Part shown: positions 9,830 through 18,144 of the stretch, in pieces | Numbering within the stretch: position 1 is the stretch's first letter | Layout of the letters: every line of letters starts with the position of its first letter | Source of the DNA: Candidatus Aminicenantota bacterium | GTDB taxonomy: Bacteria; Acidobacteriota; Aminicenantia; Aminicenantales; Saccharicenantaceae | Direction: 5' to 3' | Length of the DNA: 55,785 nt | Assembly (NCBI GenBank): GCA_016867635.1 | Contig: VGJC01000003.1 | Location: 1-55,785, forward strand | The notes under the pieces: generated by a model | Seen by the model: only the letters and a program-made list of their open reading frames with translations | What the model was told of the DNA's origin: nothing | Database searches by the model: none | Program-made: the position numbers and the translations under genes

Positions 9830-9842
9830 ATTCCCGGTTCTT

Positions 9843-11579
9843 CTACTTTTTCAGCTTGAGCCCAAGTTCCGTGAGCTGGTCTTCGCCGACGTTGGAGGGG
9901 GAGCCGGTCATGAGGTCCAGGGCGCCCGTCGTCTTGGGAAAGGGAATGACCTCGCGGATGGATTCCTCTCCGGCCAGGAACATGACCAGCCGGTCGAAGC
10001 CGAAAGCGATCCCGCCGTGCGGCGGGGCGCCGTAACCCAGGGCGTCGAGGAAGTAGCCGAATTTTCCCTCCGTTTCCTCTTCCGTTAGGCCGAGAGCCCC
10101 GAAAACCCGGCGCTGCAGCGTCCGGTCGTGGATCCGGATCGATCCGCCGCCCAGCTCGACCCCGTTGAGGACCATATCGTAGGCCTTGGCCCGGGCTTTC
10201 CCGGGGTCGGTATCCAGGAGGGGGACGTCGTCCTCCACCGGAGAGGTGAACGGGTGGTGCATGGACACGAACCGCTTCTCCTCCTCGCTCCACTCGAAGA
10301 GCGGGAAGTCGGTGACCCAGCAGAACTTCAGGAGGTCCCGGCGTGAAGGGTCCTCCAGGGGCCAGGTCCGGCGCATCTCTCCCAGGGCCTTGAGCGCGGT
10401 CTCCTTCCGGTCCGCGATGAGCAGGGCCAGGTCAACTTCGGCGCCGCCCAGGGCGCCCCATATCCTCTCGAGGTCGGCGTCGGACATTTTGAGGGACGAC
10501 TTCCATCCGCCCTGCCTTCGGATCCAGGCGAGGCCCTTGGCCCCGAGCTCCCGGGCCTTTTCGCCGAGCTTGTCGAGCTGGCCGCGCGACAGGCTCCCGG
10601 CGCCGGGAACGAGCAGGCCTTTGATCTCCCCTCCGGCCGCGAGGGCGGCCCTCAGCGGTTCGGACCCGGTCTCCCCGGCCACGGCGGTCAGGTCGCGGAT
10701 CTCGAAGGGCGGGCGCAGGTCGGGCTTGTCCGTCCCGAATCTCTCCATGGATTCGGAATAGGGGAGGCGGGGGAACGGGCGCTCGACCCGGCGGCCGATG
10801 AGGGCGAACAGGGCTTCCATGAGCCCCTCGTTGAGGGCGAAGAAATCGTCGCGGTCGATGAAGCTCGTCTCGATGTCGATCTGGGTGAACTCGAGCTGGC
10901 GGTCGGCACGCAGGGCCTCGTCGCGGAAACAGCGGACGATCTGGAAGTAACGGTCGAAGCCGGAGACCATGAGGGTCTGCTTGAACTGCTGGGGGGACTG
11001 CGGCAGGGCGTAGAAACGGCCCTTGTGGAACCGGCTGGGCACGAGGAAGTCCCGGGCCCCTTCGGGGGTCGGGTTGGCCAGGATGGGCGTTTCGATCTCG
11101 AGGAACCCGTTGCGGCTCATATAGTTCCGCACGACGAGGGCCGCCTCGTGACGAAGTCGGATGTTGCGCTGCATCCGGGGCCGGCGCAGGTCGAGATAGC
11201 GGTACTTCAGGCGCAGCTCCTCCGAAGCCTGCGGCGGATCGGAGATGACGAACGGCGGGACCTTGGCGGCCGCGAACACCCGGAGATCGGAGGCCTCGAC
11301 CTCGACCTCGCCCGTCGGCATGTCGGGATTGACGGCCGCTCGGCGGCGGACGGTGCCGCCGATGCCGACGACGAACTCCGGCCGGAGCCTCTTGGCCTCC
11401 TCCATAAGATCGTGACGGTCGGCATGGAAGACGACCTGGGCCAGGCCCTCCCGGTCGCGGACGTCGACGAAGACGAGCTGGCCGATATCGCGCACCCTCT
11501 GGACCCAGCCGGTCAGGACGACCTCGCGGCCCTCGTGGCCCGCCCGGAGCTCCCCGCAGTAATCCGTTCTTTTCAACAT
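9843..11579 (-). CDS. aspS: Aspartyl-tRNA synthetase
   Basis: Class II synthetase that charges tRNA with aspartate. The track ORF extends to 12803 only because the frame happens to stay open through hisS. The protein starts at the ATG at 11579 (MLKRTDYCGELRAGHEG) and is 578 aa, normal for the bacterial type. It has the N-terminal OB-fold anticodon domain (VVLTGWVQRVRDIGQLVFVD), motif 2 FRDEALRADRQLEFTQIDIE, the bacterial GAD insertion, and motif 3 GFDRLVMFLAGEESIREVI. It lies downstream of hisS on the same strand. Whether it also charges tRNA-Asn cannot be told from the window. Confidence 0.96.
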   Translation of the reverse strand: MLKRTDYCGELRAGHEGREVVLTGWVQRVRDIGQLVFVDVRDREGLAQVVFHADRHDLMEEAKRLRPEFVVGIGGTVRRRAAVNPDMPTGEVEVEASDLRVFAAAKVPPFVISDPPQASEELRLKYRYLDLRRPRMQRNIRLRHEAALVVRNYMSRNGFLEIETPILANPTPEGARDFLVPSRFHKGRFYALPQSPQQFKQTLMVSGFDRYFQIVRCFRDEALRADRQLEFTQIDIETSFIDRDDFFALNEGLMEALFALIGRRVERPFPRLPYSESMERFGTDKPDLRPPFEIRDLTAVAGETGSEPLRAALAAGGEIKGLLVPGAGSLSRGQLDKLGEKARELGAKGLAWIRRQGGWKSSLKMSDADLERIWGALGGAEVDLALLIADRKETALKALGEMRRTWPLEDPSRRDLLKFCWVTDFPLFEWSEEEKRFVSMHHPFTSPVEDDVPLLDTDPGKARAKAYDMVLNGVELGGGSIRIHDRTLQRRVFGALGLTEEETEGKFGYFLDALGYGAPPHGGIAFGFDRLVMFLAGEESIREVIPFPKTTGALDLMTGSPSNVGEDQLTELGLKLKK

Positions 11580-11620
11580 GGTCCCTCGATCTTCCGTTCT
11601 TTCACGGGCCGCTCCGGGCG

Positions 11621-12883
11621 TCATCCGCGGAGGGAACCCAGGAGCTCCTCGCGGGTGCCCTCGACCTGGCGGCCCGTGGCCATCTCCTTGAGCCCGAACC
11701 GGCCCTTTCTTATTTCGTCCTCCCCGACGACGAGGACCCAGGACGCCTCGAGCTTGTTGGCCCGGCCGAAATGGGCCTTCATGCCCCGGTCCTTGAACTC
11801 GACCAGGCACTCGACGCCTTCTTCCCGGAAAAAGCGGGCCAGCTCGACGGCCGTTCTCTTGGCGGCGCCTCCCAGGTAAGCGACGTAGAGAAGGCGCCTC
11901 TCCGGGAGCGGCAAGGAGACCACCGATAAAAGCCTTTCCATGCCGATGGCGAAACCGTTGCCGCAGATGTCGGGGCCGCCGAAATCCTTCATCATGTCGT
12001 CGTAGCGGCCGCCGCCGAGAAGGGCGCTCTGGGCGCCGAGCCCGGAGGAGACGAACTCGAAAGTCGTCTTGGTGTAATAGTCGAGGCCGCGGACGAGCTT
12101 GGGGTCGACGCGGATGGGGATGCCGTAGAGGCCGAGGAGGGAGAGCACCTCGGTGAAGTGATCGCGGCATTCGGCGCAGAGGAAGCCCTGGATCTCCGGG
12201 AACGAGCGGGCCGCGGACTGGCAGGCCTCGACCTTGCAGTCGAAGATCCGCAGGGGGTTGGTTTCCGCCTTCCTCCGGCAGTCGGGGCAGAGCTCGGCCG
12301 TCCGCTTCCCGGCCTCTTCGCGAAGAGCCTGGCTGTAGGCCGGCCGGCACGCGCGGCAGCCGACGGAGTTGACCAGGATCTCCTTGTCGGTCACCCCGAG
12401 CCGGCGAAGAAGGTGGTCGGCCATCCCGATGAGCTCGGCGTCGCAAGCCGGGTCCTGCTCTCCGAACACCTCGACGTCGATCTGGTGGAACTGGCGATAG
12501 CGGCCCTTCTGGGGACGGTCGTAGCGGAACATCGGGCCCATGTAGTAGAAGCGCATCGGCCGGGCCTGGAGGTCCAGCCGGTGCTCGATGATGGCCCGGG
12601 CGACCGAGGGGGTGTATTCGGGCCTCAAGGTCAGGGACCGGCCGCCCTTGTCCGTGAAGGTGTACATTTCCTTGGTGACGACGTCGGAGGTCTGGCCCGT
12701 GCCCTTTTCGAACAGCTCGGTGGCCTCGAAAACGGGGGCCCGCAGCTCTCGGTAGCCGTAGAGCTCGAAGGTCTCCCTGGCCAGGCGCTCGAGGGCCTGC
12801 CACTTCTCGACTTCCCCGGGGAGGATGTCGTGGGTTCCCTTGACGGCCGCGACTTCCTTTTTGGGGGGGGAGTCTTCGCTCAC
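11621..12883 (-). CDS. hisS: Histidyl-tRNA synthetase
   Basis: Class II synthetase for histidine, 420 aa. I place the start at the GTG at 12883, which overlaps the accA stop (GTGA); a short tail then leads into VKGTHDILPGE, the usual HisRS opening. Motif 2 is RYRQFHQIDVEVFGEQDP and the HisRS-specific motif is RGLDYYTKTTFEF. A C-terminal anticodon-binding domain ends near LGSLRG. Zinc-like pairs of cysteines (ELCPDCRRK, CAECRDH) sit in the insertion region. It is translationally coupled to accA and followed by aspS after 41 bp. Confidence 0.95.
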   Translation of the reverse strand: MSEDSPPKKEVAAVKGTHDILPGEVEKWQALERLARETFELYGYRELRAPVFEATELFEKGTGQTSDVVTKEMYTFTDKGGRSLTLRPEYTPSVARAIIEHRLDLQARPMRFYYMGPMFRYDRPQKGRYRQFHQIDVEVFGEQDPACDAELIGMADHLLRRLGVTDKEILVNSVGCRACRPAYSQALREEAGKRTAELCPDCRRKAETNPLRIFDCKVEACQSAARSFPEIQGFLCAECRDHFTEVLSLLGLYGIPIRVDPKLVRGLDYYTKTTFEFVSSGLGAQSALLGGGRYDDMMKDFGGPDICGNGFAIGMERLLSVVSLPLPERRLLYVAYLGGAAKRTAVELARFFREEGVECLVEFKDRGMKAHFGRANKLEASWVLVVGEDEIRKGRFGLKEMATGRQVEGTREELLGSLRG

Positions 12884-13836
12884 CTTTCCTCGAACATCCC
12901 GATCTTGCGGATCTTCCTGTACCTTTCCTCGAGGAGCTCGTCGACGGGCAGGCCCTCGAGCTTTTTGAGGGCCTGGTAGATGTGCTTGTCCACGTTCCGG
13001 AAGGTCTGTTCCGGGTCGATGTGGGCCCCGCCGGGCGGCTCGGGGATGATCTTGTCGACGATGCCGAACTCGAGCAGGGTCGTCGCCCGAAGGCCCAGGT
13101 TCTCGGCGGCCTTCTCGACCGCGTTCTGGTCCTTCCAGAGGATCGCGGCGCAGCCTTCCGGGGAGATGACGGAGTAGAAGGAGTGCTCGAGTATCATGAG
13201 CTGGTCGCCGAAGCCGATGCCCAGCCCGCCGCCGCTGCCGCCCTCTCCGATGACGACGTTGACGATGGGCGTTTTCAGGGTGGCGATCGTCTTCAGGTTG
13301 AAGGCGATGGCCTCGGCCTGGCCCCGTTCCTCGGCGCCGATGCCGGGGTAGGCGCCCGGGGTGTCGACCAGGGTGATGACCGGGAATCCGAATTTTTCGG
13401 CTTCCAGCATGACCCGCAGGGCCTTGCGGTAGCCTTCGGGATTGGCTTGGCCGAAATTCCTCTCGATGCGGGCCCGGGTCGTCCGCCCTTTCTGGTGCCC
13501 GATGACGGCCACGGTCCGGCCCTTGTAGAAGGCCAGCCCGGCGACGATGGCCGGGTCGTCGGCGAACCGCCGGTCCCCGTGCATCTCCATGAAATCCTGG
13601 AAGAGGGAAGCGATGTAATCCAGCGTGTAGGGGCGCTTGGGATGGCGGGCGATCTGAACGATGTGGGCGGTGGTCAGCTTGGGGGCGATCTTGGCCCATT
13701 CTTTCTCGATGTCCCGCCTCAGCGCCGCGATGCGGTCCTTCTTGTCGAGATCGTCGCTTTCGGCCAGGGAGTCGACTTGCTCCTTGAGGGCCAGGATGCC
13801 CTTTTCCAGAGTATAAAAGTCCACCGATCTTTCCAT
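12880..13836 (-). CDS. accA: Acetyl-CoA carboxylase carboxyltransferase subunit alpha
   Basis: With AccD it transfers the carboxyl group from carboxybiotin to acetyl-CoA, making malonyl-CoA for fatty-acid synthesis. From the ATG at 13836 the protein is 318 aa, starting MERSVDFYTLEKGI. The track's TTG at 13851 has no ribosome site, whereas GAAAG precedes 13836 at workable spacing. Conserved blocks include MEMHGDRRFADDPAIVAGLA, GRTVAVIGHQKGR, GAYPGIGAEERGQAEAIA and GEGGSGGGLGIGFGD. accD is not in the window. The stop overlaps the hisS start. Confidence 0.95.
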   Translation of the reverse strand: MERSVDFYTLEKGILALKEQVDSLAESDDLDKKDRIAALRRDIEKEWAKIAPKLTTAHIVQIARHPKRPYTLDYIASLFQDFMEMHGDRRFADDPAIVAGLAFYKGRTVAVIGHQKGRTTRARIERNFGQANPEGYRKALRVMLEAEKFGFPVITLVDTPGAYPGIGAEERGQAEAIAFNLKTIATLKTPIVNVVIGEGGSGGGLGIGFGDQLMILEHSFYSVISPEGCAAILWKDQNAVEKAAENLGLRATTLLEFGIVDKIIPEPPGGAHIDPEQTFRNVDKHIYQALKKLEGLPVDELLEERYRKIRKIGMFEER

Positions 13837-13903
13837 GCTCGTGTCTTTCAACAGGTAATGATACCGGGCCTATTCTAAAGGGGGGGCACGTTCAAGTCAA
13901 GAC

Positions 13904-14166
13904 GGCCTCGGGGATCGTCCTCGGTCGCTGCGGTGATTCCGGGCGCCTGCGAGGGGACCGGTCTCGGCGGCTCGCGAAACTCGCGGGATCCAGACCAGCC
14001 CTCAGGATAGCAGGCTCAGACATCGCGAGCCGTCCTCTTCGAGGATGCCCTCAACCGGCCCCCTCTCCGTCTGAATCACCGCTTTAGGCTCCTTCGGACG
14101 ATCCCCTCGGCCCTGGTTTCAGCGGAGGCCCTCGGTCGCTGCGGTGATTCCGGGCGCCTGCGAGGG
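13904..14166. repeat. Large nested inverted repeat, copy A
   Basis: First of three copies of a dispersed intergenic element, filling most of the 337-bp gap between accA and the SpoU methyltransferase. The core (13904-14112) has imperfect terminal inverted repeats around GGGGATCGTCC (13910-13920) and GGACGATCCCC (14096-14106). Nested inside are GCGGTGATTC (13930-13939) with GAATCACCGC (14073-14082), and CGGCTCGCGA (13968-13977) with TCGCGAGCCG (14023-14032). About 16 bp after the core the left-hand segment CCTCGGTCGCTGCGGTGATT begins again (14129-14166). Confidence 0.9.
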
Positions 14167-14173
14167 CACCGGG

Positions 14174-14902
14174 CTATGAAGCCTTCGCTTCCCGGCGCTG
14201 GCGGACGACCTCGAAGAGGAAGACGGCCGCGGCGGCGGCCACGTTGAGGGAGTTGACCCGGCCGGCCATGGGGATGGCCAGGACCTTGTCGCAGGCCTTG
14301 CGGACGACGGGCCGAAGGCCGCGGCCCTCCGAGCCCAGGACGATGCCCACGGGAACGGTGTAATCGAAGGCGTGCCATGGTTGCCCGGCCGACCCTTCCG
14401 CGCCGACCAGCCAGATCCCCCGTTGCTTGAGGCCGTCCATGGCCCGGGCCAGGTTCGTGACCCGGGCCACCCGGAGGTGGCCGAGAGCGCCGGCCGAGAC
14501 CGTATCCACGGTTTCCGTAAGTCCCGCCGACCGGCGTTCGGGCAGGACGAGGCCGTCGGCGCCCGCCGCCTCGGCGCTCCTGACGATGGCGCCCAGGTTC
14601 TGGGGGTCCTCGACCTCGTCCAGAAGGACAAGAAAGGGCTTTTCCGATCCGGCCAGGATCTCATCGAGGGAGCAATAGGCCTTGGGGGAGACCTCGGCGA
14701 CCGCTCCCTGGTGATGCGCGGCGAGCTTGTCGAGCTGGCGGACGGGGACGAAAGACAAGGGGATGCCGCGGGCCTTGGCCTCCCGGATGACCTCGCCGAT
14801 CCGCCTCGGGCCGCGCTCCTGCTGGATGAAGATCTTGTTGACCCGCTCCGGCGAGGACCGGAGGGTCTCCAGCAGGGGGTTGAGGCGGCTGATCCTTTCC
14901 AT
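14174..14902 (-). CDS. rlmB: SpoU/TrmH-family 23S rRNA or tRNA 2'-O-methyltransferase (RlmB-like)
   Basis: A 242-aa SPOUT methyltransferase using S-adenosylmethionine. The N-terminal substrate-binding domain (RLNPLLETLRSSPERVNKIFI) resembles RlmB. The SPOUT knot motifs are LVLLDEVEDPQNLGAIVRSA, PVGIVLGSEGRGLRP and IPMAGRVNSLNVAAAAAV. An in-frame ATG at 14920 would add six residues, but it overlaps the TATAAT box at 14919-14924, so 14902 is the more likely start, with a very short leader. The target (Gm2251-like) is inferred from family resemblance only. Confidence 0.85.
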   Translation of the reverse strand: MERISRLNPLLETLRSSPERVNKIFIQQERGPRRIGEVIREAKARGIPLSFVPVRQLDKLAAHHQGAVAEVSPKAYCSLDEILAGSEKPFLVLLDEVEDPQNLGAIVRSAEAAGADGLVLPERRSAGLTETVDTVSAGALGHLRVARVTNLARAMDGLKQRGIWLVGAEGSAGQPWHAFDYTVPVGIVLGSEGRGLRPVVRKACDKVLAIPMAGRVNSLNVAAAAAVFLFEVVRQRREAKAS

Positions 14903-14918
14903 GGGGGCGGCGAGGCTC

Positions 14919-14947
14919 ATTATAGAAGAAAAACCGGGGAAAACCAA
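14919..14947 (-). promoter_or_regulatory. Sigma70-type promoter for the SpoU methyltransferase
   Basis: Read on the minus strand, TTGGTT (14947-14942), a 17-bp spacer and TATAAT (14924-14919). Transcription would begin near 14912, about 10 nt before the ATG at 14902. Confidence 0.65.
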
Positions 14948-14956
14948 AAAACCGGG

Positions 14957-14985
14957 TTGCCAGGACGGCCCGCGGCGACTAAAAT
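14957..14985 (+). promoter_or_regulatory. Sigma70-type promoter for the 15015 gene
   Basis: TTGCCA (14957-14962), a 17-bp spacer and TAAAAT (14980-14985), divergent from the SpoU promoter. A GGAG ribosome site (15004-15007) precedes the GTG start at 15015. Confidence 0.55.
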
Positions 14986-15014
14986 AGTCCGAATGAGCGT
15001 TTCGGAGAATCGCC

Positions 15015-16685
15015 GTGCCGGCTAAGATCAAGATCGCGCGCCTGTGCCTCATCGTCGGAGGAGGGTTGAAGATCGCCACCGCCCTGCTCTTCCTGGTCAT
15101 CTTCGTGACCGGCGCGGTGTTCATCGGATGGGGCACCGAACGATCGGAGCTCCTGGGGAGCGCGCTCCTCGGGGCGGCGGGCCTCGCCCTCTTCGTCCTG
15201 TTCGCCGCCCTGGGCGCGGCCGACATCGTCACCGCCGACGGCATCGGGCGCGGAAAACCCTGGTCGCGCGCCATGGGGATCGCATTGGGCGCACTCGGAC
15301 TGCCTCTCTTTCCCGCAGGCACCCTGCTCGGGGCCTTTGTCCTATCCGGCCTCCTGAGCGCGGAGGGCCGTTCCTGGTTCGACCCCTCGAAGCCGTTCCC
15401 GGCCGCGTCGGCCCCCAAGCCGGCGACCATCAAGGTGAAGCTGTCCATGGCGCTGGCGGGCCTCGTTCTCCTGGCCCCATTCCTGCCGGGCTCCCAGCAG
15501 ACGGGGTTCACGGCCGAAGGTCTGAAGCAGTCGACGGCCAAGGTTTTCGTCGATTGCCATCAATGCGACATGGACTACATCCGGAGCGAGATCACCTTCG
15601 TCGACTTCGTCCGCGAGCGCAAAGCAGCGGACGTCTATATCCTGGTCACCATACAGCTCACGGGAGGCGGCGGGCGGGAGTACACGCTGGATTTCATCGG
15701 CCGGAACGGGTATTACGACATCCAGAACACCCTCAAGTACGTCTCCGACCGCGAGGACTCGAACGACGACCAGCGCCGGGGCCTGGCCCGGGTCATCAAG
15801 GTCGGGCTCGTCCCGTTCGCCGCGAGGACGGCCATGGGGGATTTCCTGGACGTCAATTTCGAGAGAAGGATCATGGGCCGGGGCACGACGGACAGCTGGG
15901 ACTCCTGGATCTTCAGCGTGGGTGTTTCCGGGAGCATGAGCGGCGAGGCGTCCCGCGACTTCGCCTCGCTCAGCGGGTATCTCTCGGCCAACCGGGTCAC
16001 GTCGCAAAACAAGTTCCGGGCGGGCCTTTCGGGCAACATCAACAGCAGCCGGTTCCAGATCGAGGACGAGACGCTCCACTCGTCGGCCGACAGCGAGAGC
16101 TTGAGCGGGCTCTATGTCGTCAGCCTGAGCGGGCGCCTGTCGGCCGGGGCCTGGCTCGCGGTCAGCTCCTCGAGCTATCACAACATCGCCCTGGCCGTGA
16201 ACCCGGCCCCGGCCGTCGAGTACAATTTCTTCCCTTACTCCATGTCCACCCGCAAGCAGCTCCGGCTCCTCTACCGGGTCGGCTTCCATTTCAACAAGTA
16301 CATGGAGGAGACGATCTACGACAAGACCAAGGAAAGCGTCATCGGGCAGACCCTGTCCATGACCCTGGAGATCAAGGAGCCCTGGGGGCACGTCAGCACT
16401 TCGCTCTCGGGGTCGAATCTGCTCAACGATTTCAGCAAGAACCGCCTGGAGTTCTGGAGCGGCGTCTCCCTCCACGTCTTCAAAGGGCTGGCCGTCAACC
16501 TCAGCGGTCAGTACTCCCGGATCCACGATCAGCTGTCCCTGCCCAAGGCCGACGCCAGCTACGAAGAGATCCTCCTCCAGCGCAAGATGCTGGCCACCAA
16601 CTACAACTACGGCCTTTCCGTCGGGATCAGCTACACCTTCGGCTCCGTCTTCAGCGGGGTCGTCAATCCCCGTTTCGGGCGCTAG
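15015..16685 (+). CDS. Membrane-domain plus outer-membrane beta-barrel-like protein, function unknown
   Basis: A 556-aa ORF with two parts that normally belong to different cell compartments. Residues 1 to ~135 hold about three or four hydrophobic segments (LIVGGGLKIATALLFLVIF, LALFVLFAALGAADIV and others). After a Pro/Ala linker comes VKLSMALAGLVLLAPFLPG, which by itself looks like a signal peptide. Beyond it, VFVDCHQCDMDYIRSEITFV leads into alternating aromatic/polar beta-strands ending in SVGISYTFGSVFSG, typical of an outer-membrane barrel. A GTG at 15435 or ATG at 15447 could start a separate barrel gene, but no stop separates the parts. Function unknown. Confidence 0.6.
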   Translation: MPAKIKIARLCLIVGGGLKIATALLFLVIFVTGAVFIGWGTERSELLGSALLGAAGLALFVLFAALGAADIVTADGIGRGKPWSRAMGIALGALGLPLFPAGTLLGAFVLSGLLSAEGRSWFDPSKPFPAASAPKPATIKVKLSMALAGLVLLAPFLPGSQQTGFTAEGLKQSTAKVFVDCHQCDMDYIRSEITFVDFVRERKAADVYILVTIQLTGGGGREYTLDFIGRNGYYDIQNTLKYVSDREDSNDDQRRGLARVIKVGLVPFAARTAMGDFLDVNFERRIMGRGTTDSWDSWIFSVGVSGSMSGEASRDFASLSGYLSANRVTSQNKFRAGLSGNINSSRFQIEDETLHSSADSESLSGLYVVSLSGRLSAGAWLAVSSSSYHNIALAVNPAPAVEYNFFPYSMSTRKQLRLLYRVGFHFNKYMEETIYDKTKESVIGQTLSMTLEIKEPWGHVSTSLSGSNLLNDFSKNRLEFWSGVSLHVFKGLAVNLSGQYSRIHDQLSLPKADASYEEILLQRKMLATNYNYGLSVGISYTFGSVFSGVVNPRFGR

Positions 16686-16731
16686 GCCGGCGGCCCGTGG
16701 CCCGGCGTTTTAATTTGCCGGCCCCGACGGC

Positions 16732-16737
16732 TATAAT
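16732..16737 (+). promoter_or_regulatory. Possible -10 box (TATAAT) for the ferredoxin-like gene
   Basis: TATAAT 34 bp upstream of the ATG; the region 17 bp further upstream (TTTAAT) is only a weak -35. Confidence 0.4.
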
Positions 16738-16770
16738 GGGTCCATCCGCTAGAACGAGAGGAGTCCCGCC

Positions 16771-17511
16771 ATGCCGGCAAGAAAGATCGTCGAGATCGAC
16801 CGCGCGAAGTGCGACGGCTGCGGCCTGTGCACGACGGCCTGCGCCGAGGGCGCCCTGGAGATCGACGGCGAGGGCAAGGCCGTCCTCGTCCGGGAGATCT
16901 TCTGCGACGGCCTGGGCGCCTGCCTCGACGTCTGCCCCAGGGATGCCCTCAAGGTCGTCGAGCGCGAGAGCGAGGAGTACGACCCGCAGGCCGCCTACCG
17001 GCACGTCCTGAAGACGCGGGGCTGCGATGCCGCCTCCCGGGTCCATGGCCTCGGCGATCGGACGGACCACGCGGTCCCCGCGGGCTGCCCCGGCAGCCTG
17101 GCCCGGGAGATATCCTCCGCCCCGGAGAGCGGGGCCGGGCCGTCCGGCCCTCAACCCTCCTGCCTGAGCCAGTGGCCCATCCAGCTCCATCTCGTCTCTC
17201 CACTCGCCCCCTATTTCCAGGGCAGCGATCTGCTCGTCGCCGCCGACTGCACGGCCTTCGCGCGGGGTGACTTCCACCAGGAGCTGCTCAAGGGCAAGAA
17301 GCTGGTCATCGCCTGCCCCAAGCTCGACGAAACGGCGGGCTACGTGGAGAAGCTGGCCGAGCTCATTCGGCGCAACGACCTCCGGTCGATCACCGTGGCC
17401 ATCATGACCGTGCCCTGCTGTTCCGGGCTCGAGCGACTGGTGCGCCAGGCCGTCGAGCTCTCGGGCCGTCCTCTCGCGGTCTCCAAGGTCGTCGTCGGTC
17501 TAGACGGATAA
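16771..17511 (+). CDS. 4Fe-4S ferredoxin-like protein with C-terminal cysteine domain
   Basis: A 246-aa electron-transfer-type protein. The N-terminal dicluster ferredoxin domain has one full motif, CDGCGLCTTAC (residues ~14-24), and a second motif CDGLGACLDVCP in which the second cysteine position is Leu. The remaining ~150 residues include conserved-looking cysteines (VAADCTAF, VIACPKLDE, VPCCSGLERL). Such proteins are usually cytoplasmic, and the partner is not obvious here. AGGAG at 16759-16763 supports the ATG start. The 3' end overlaps the convergent YhhN gene by 12 bp. Name beyond the ferredoxin family is uncertain. Confidence 0.75.
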   Translation: MPARKIVEIDRAKCDGCGLCTTACAEGALEIDGEGKAVLVREIFCDGLGACLDVCPRDALKVVERESEEYDPQAAYRHVLKTRGCDAASRVHGLGDRTDHAVPAGCPGSLAREISSAPESGAGPSGPQPSCLSQWPIQLHLVSPLAPYFQGSDLLVAADCTAFARGDFHQELLKGKKLVIACPKLDETAGYVEKLAELIRRNDLRSITVAIMTVPCCSGLERLVRQAVELSGRPLAVSKVVVGLDG

Positions 17512-18129
17512 AGCGATCAGGAGCTGGGCCGGGAAGTAGGTGCCCAGGATGAACAGCTGGGCCGAGCCGAAATCCTTGACGAAGCGGGCGTAGGCCAGAA
17601 CGGAGTCCGAGGCCAGGAAGAGCAGGGCCCCCGAGAAGGCGGCTAATGCTTTCCACCCGCCCAGGTCGATGAACCGCGCCGCCGCGAACCAGGCCATGAC
17701 CGTGATGGCCGCGATGTAAACGAGCACCGGGAGCTTCAGCTTCCCAAGGTTCGGGGCCAGGGTCCGGAACATCAGCAGGCCGAAGACGAGATAGGGGATC
17801 AGCGTCGCACCCGAGGCGGTCTGGCCCGGCGCCGGCTTGAAGGCCAGGGCGTAGAAACCGTGGGCGAGGAGGAAACACGCGAGCCCGGCGGGGAACCACT
17901 TTCGATGGAGCAATAAGAAGACGTCGCCGGCGGACGAGGCCAGAAGGCCGGCCAGAATGAAGATCTTGTAGGGGGGCAGGGCGTCGGGCCGGACGAGGGC
18001 GACCAGGATGATCAGGGCCATCGTCCCCGGCTTGGCGAGGCGGTAGAGGGCAGGAGGCCCTTTCGTCCTGAACCGGACGGCCAGGGCCGCGCCGAGCAGC
18101 GCGAGAGCGCAGAGGGCGATCGTGAGCAT
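17500..18129 (-). CDS. YhhN/TMEM86-family membrane protein (lysoplasmalogenase-like)
   Basis: A 209-aa integral membrane protein with about seven to eight hydrophobic helices. Family features include LAKPGTMALIILVAL near the N-terminus and GLLASSAGDVFLLLHRKWFPAGLACFLLAHGFYALAF, whose Gly/Asp and His residues match the YhhN core, then LFLASDSVLAYARFV. Animal TMEM86 hydrolyses the vinyl-ether bond of lysoplasmalogens; whether this bacterium makes ether lipids is not shown here. The gene is convergent with the ferredoxin gene and lies 15 bp downstream of the thymidylate-synthase-family gene. Confidence 0.8.
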   Translation of the reverse strand: MLTIALCALALLGAALAVRFRTKGPPALYRLAKPGTMALIILVALVRPDALPPYKIFILAGLLASSAGDVFLLLHRKWFPAGLACFLLAHGFYALAFKPAPGQTASGATLIPYLVFGLLMFRTLAPNLGKLKLPVLVYIAAITVMAWFAAARFIDLGGWKALAAFSGALLFLASDSVLAYARFVKDFGSAQLFILGTYFPAQLLIALSV

Positions 18130-18144
18130 GATGGGCGGGAGCGC

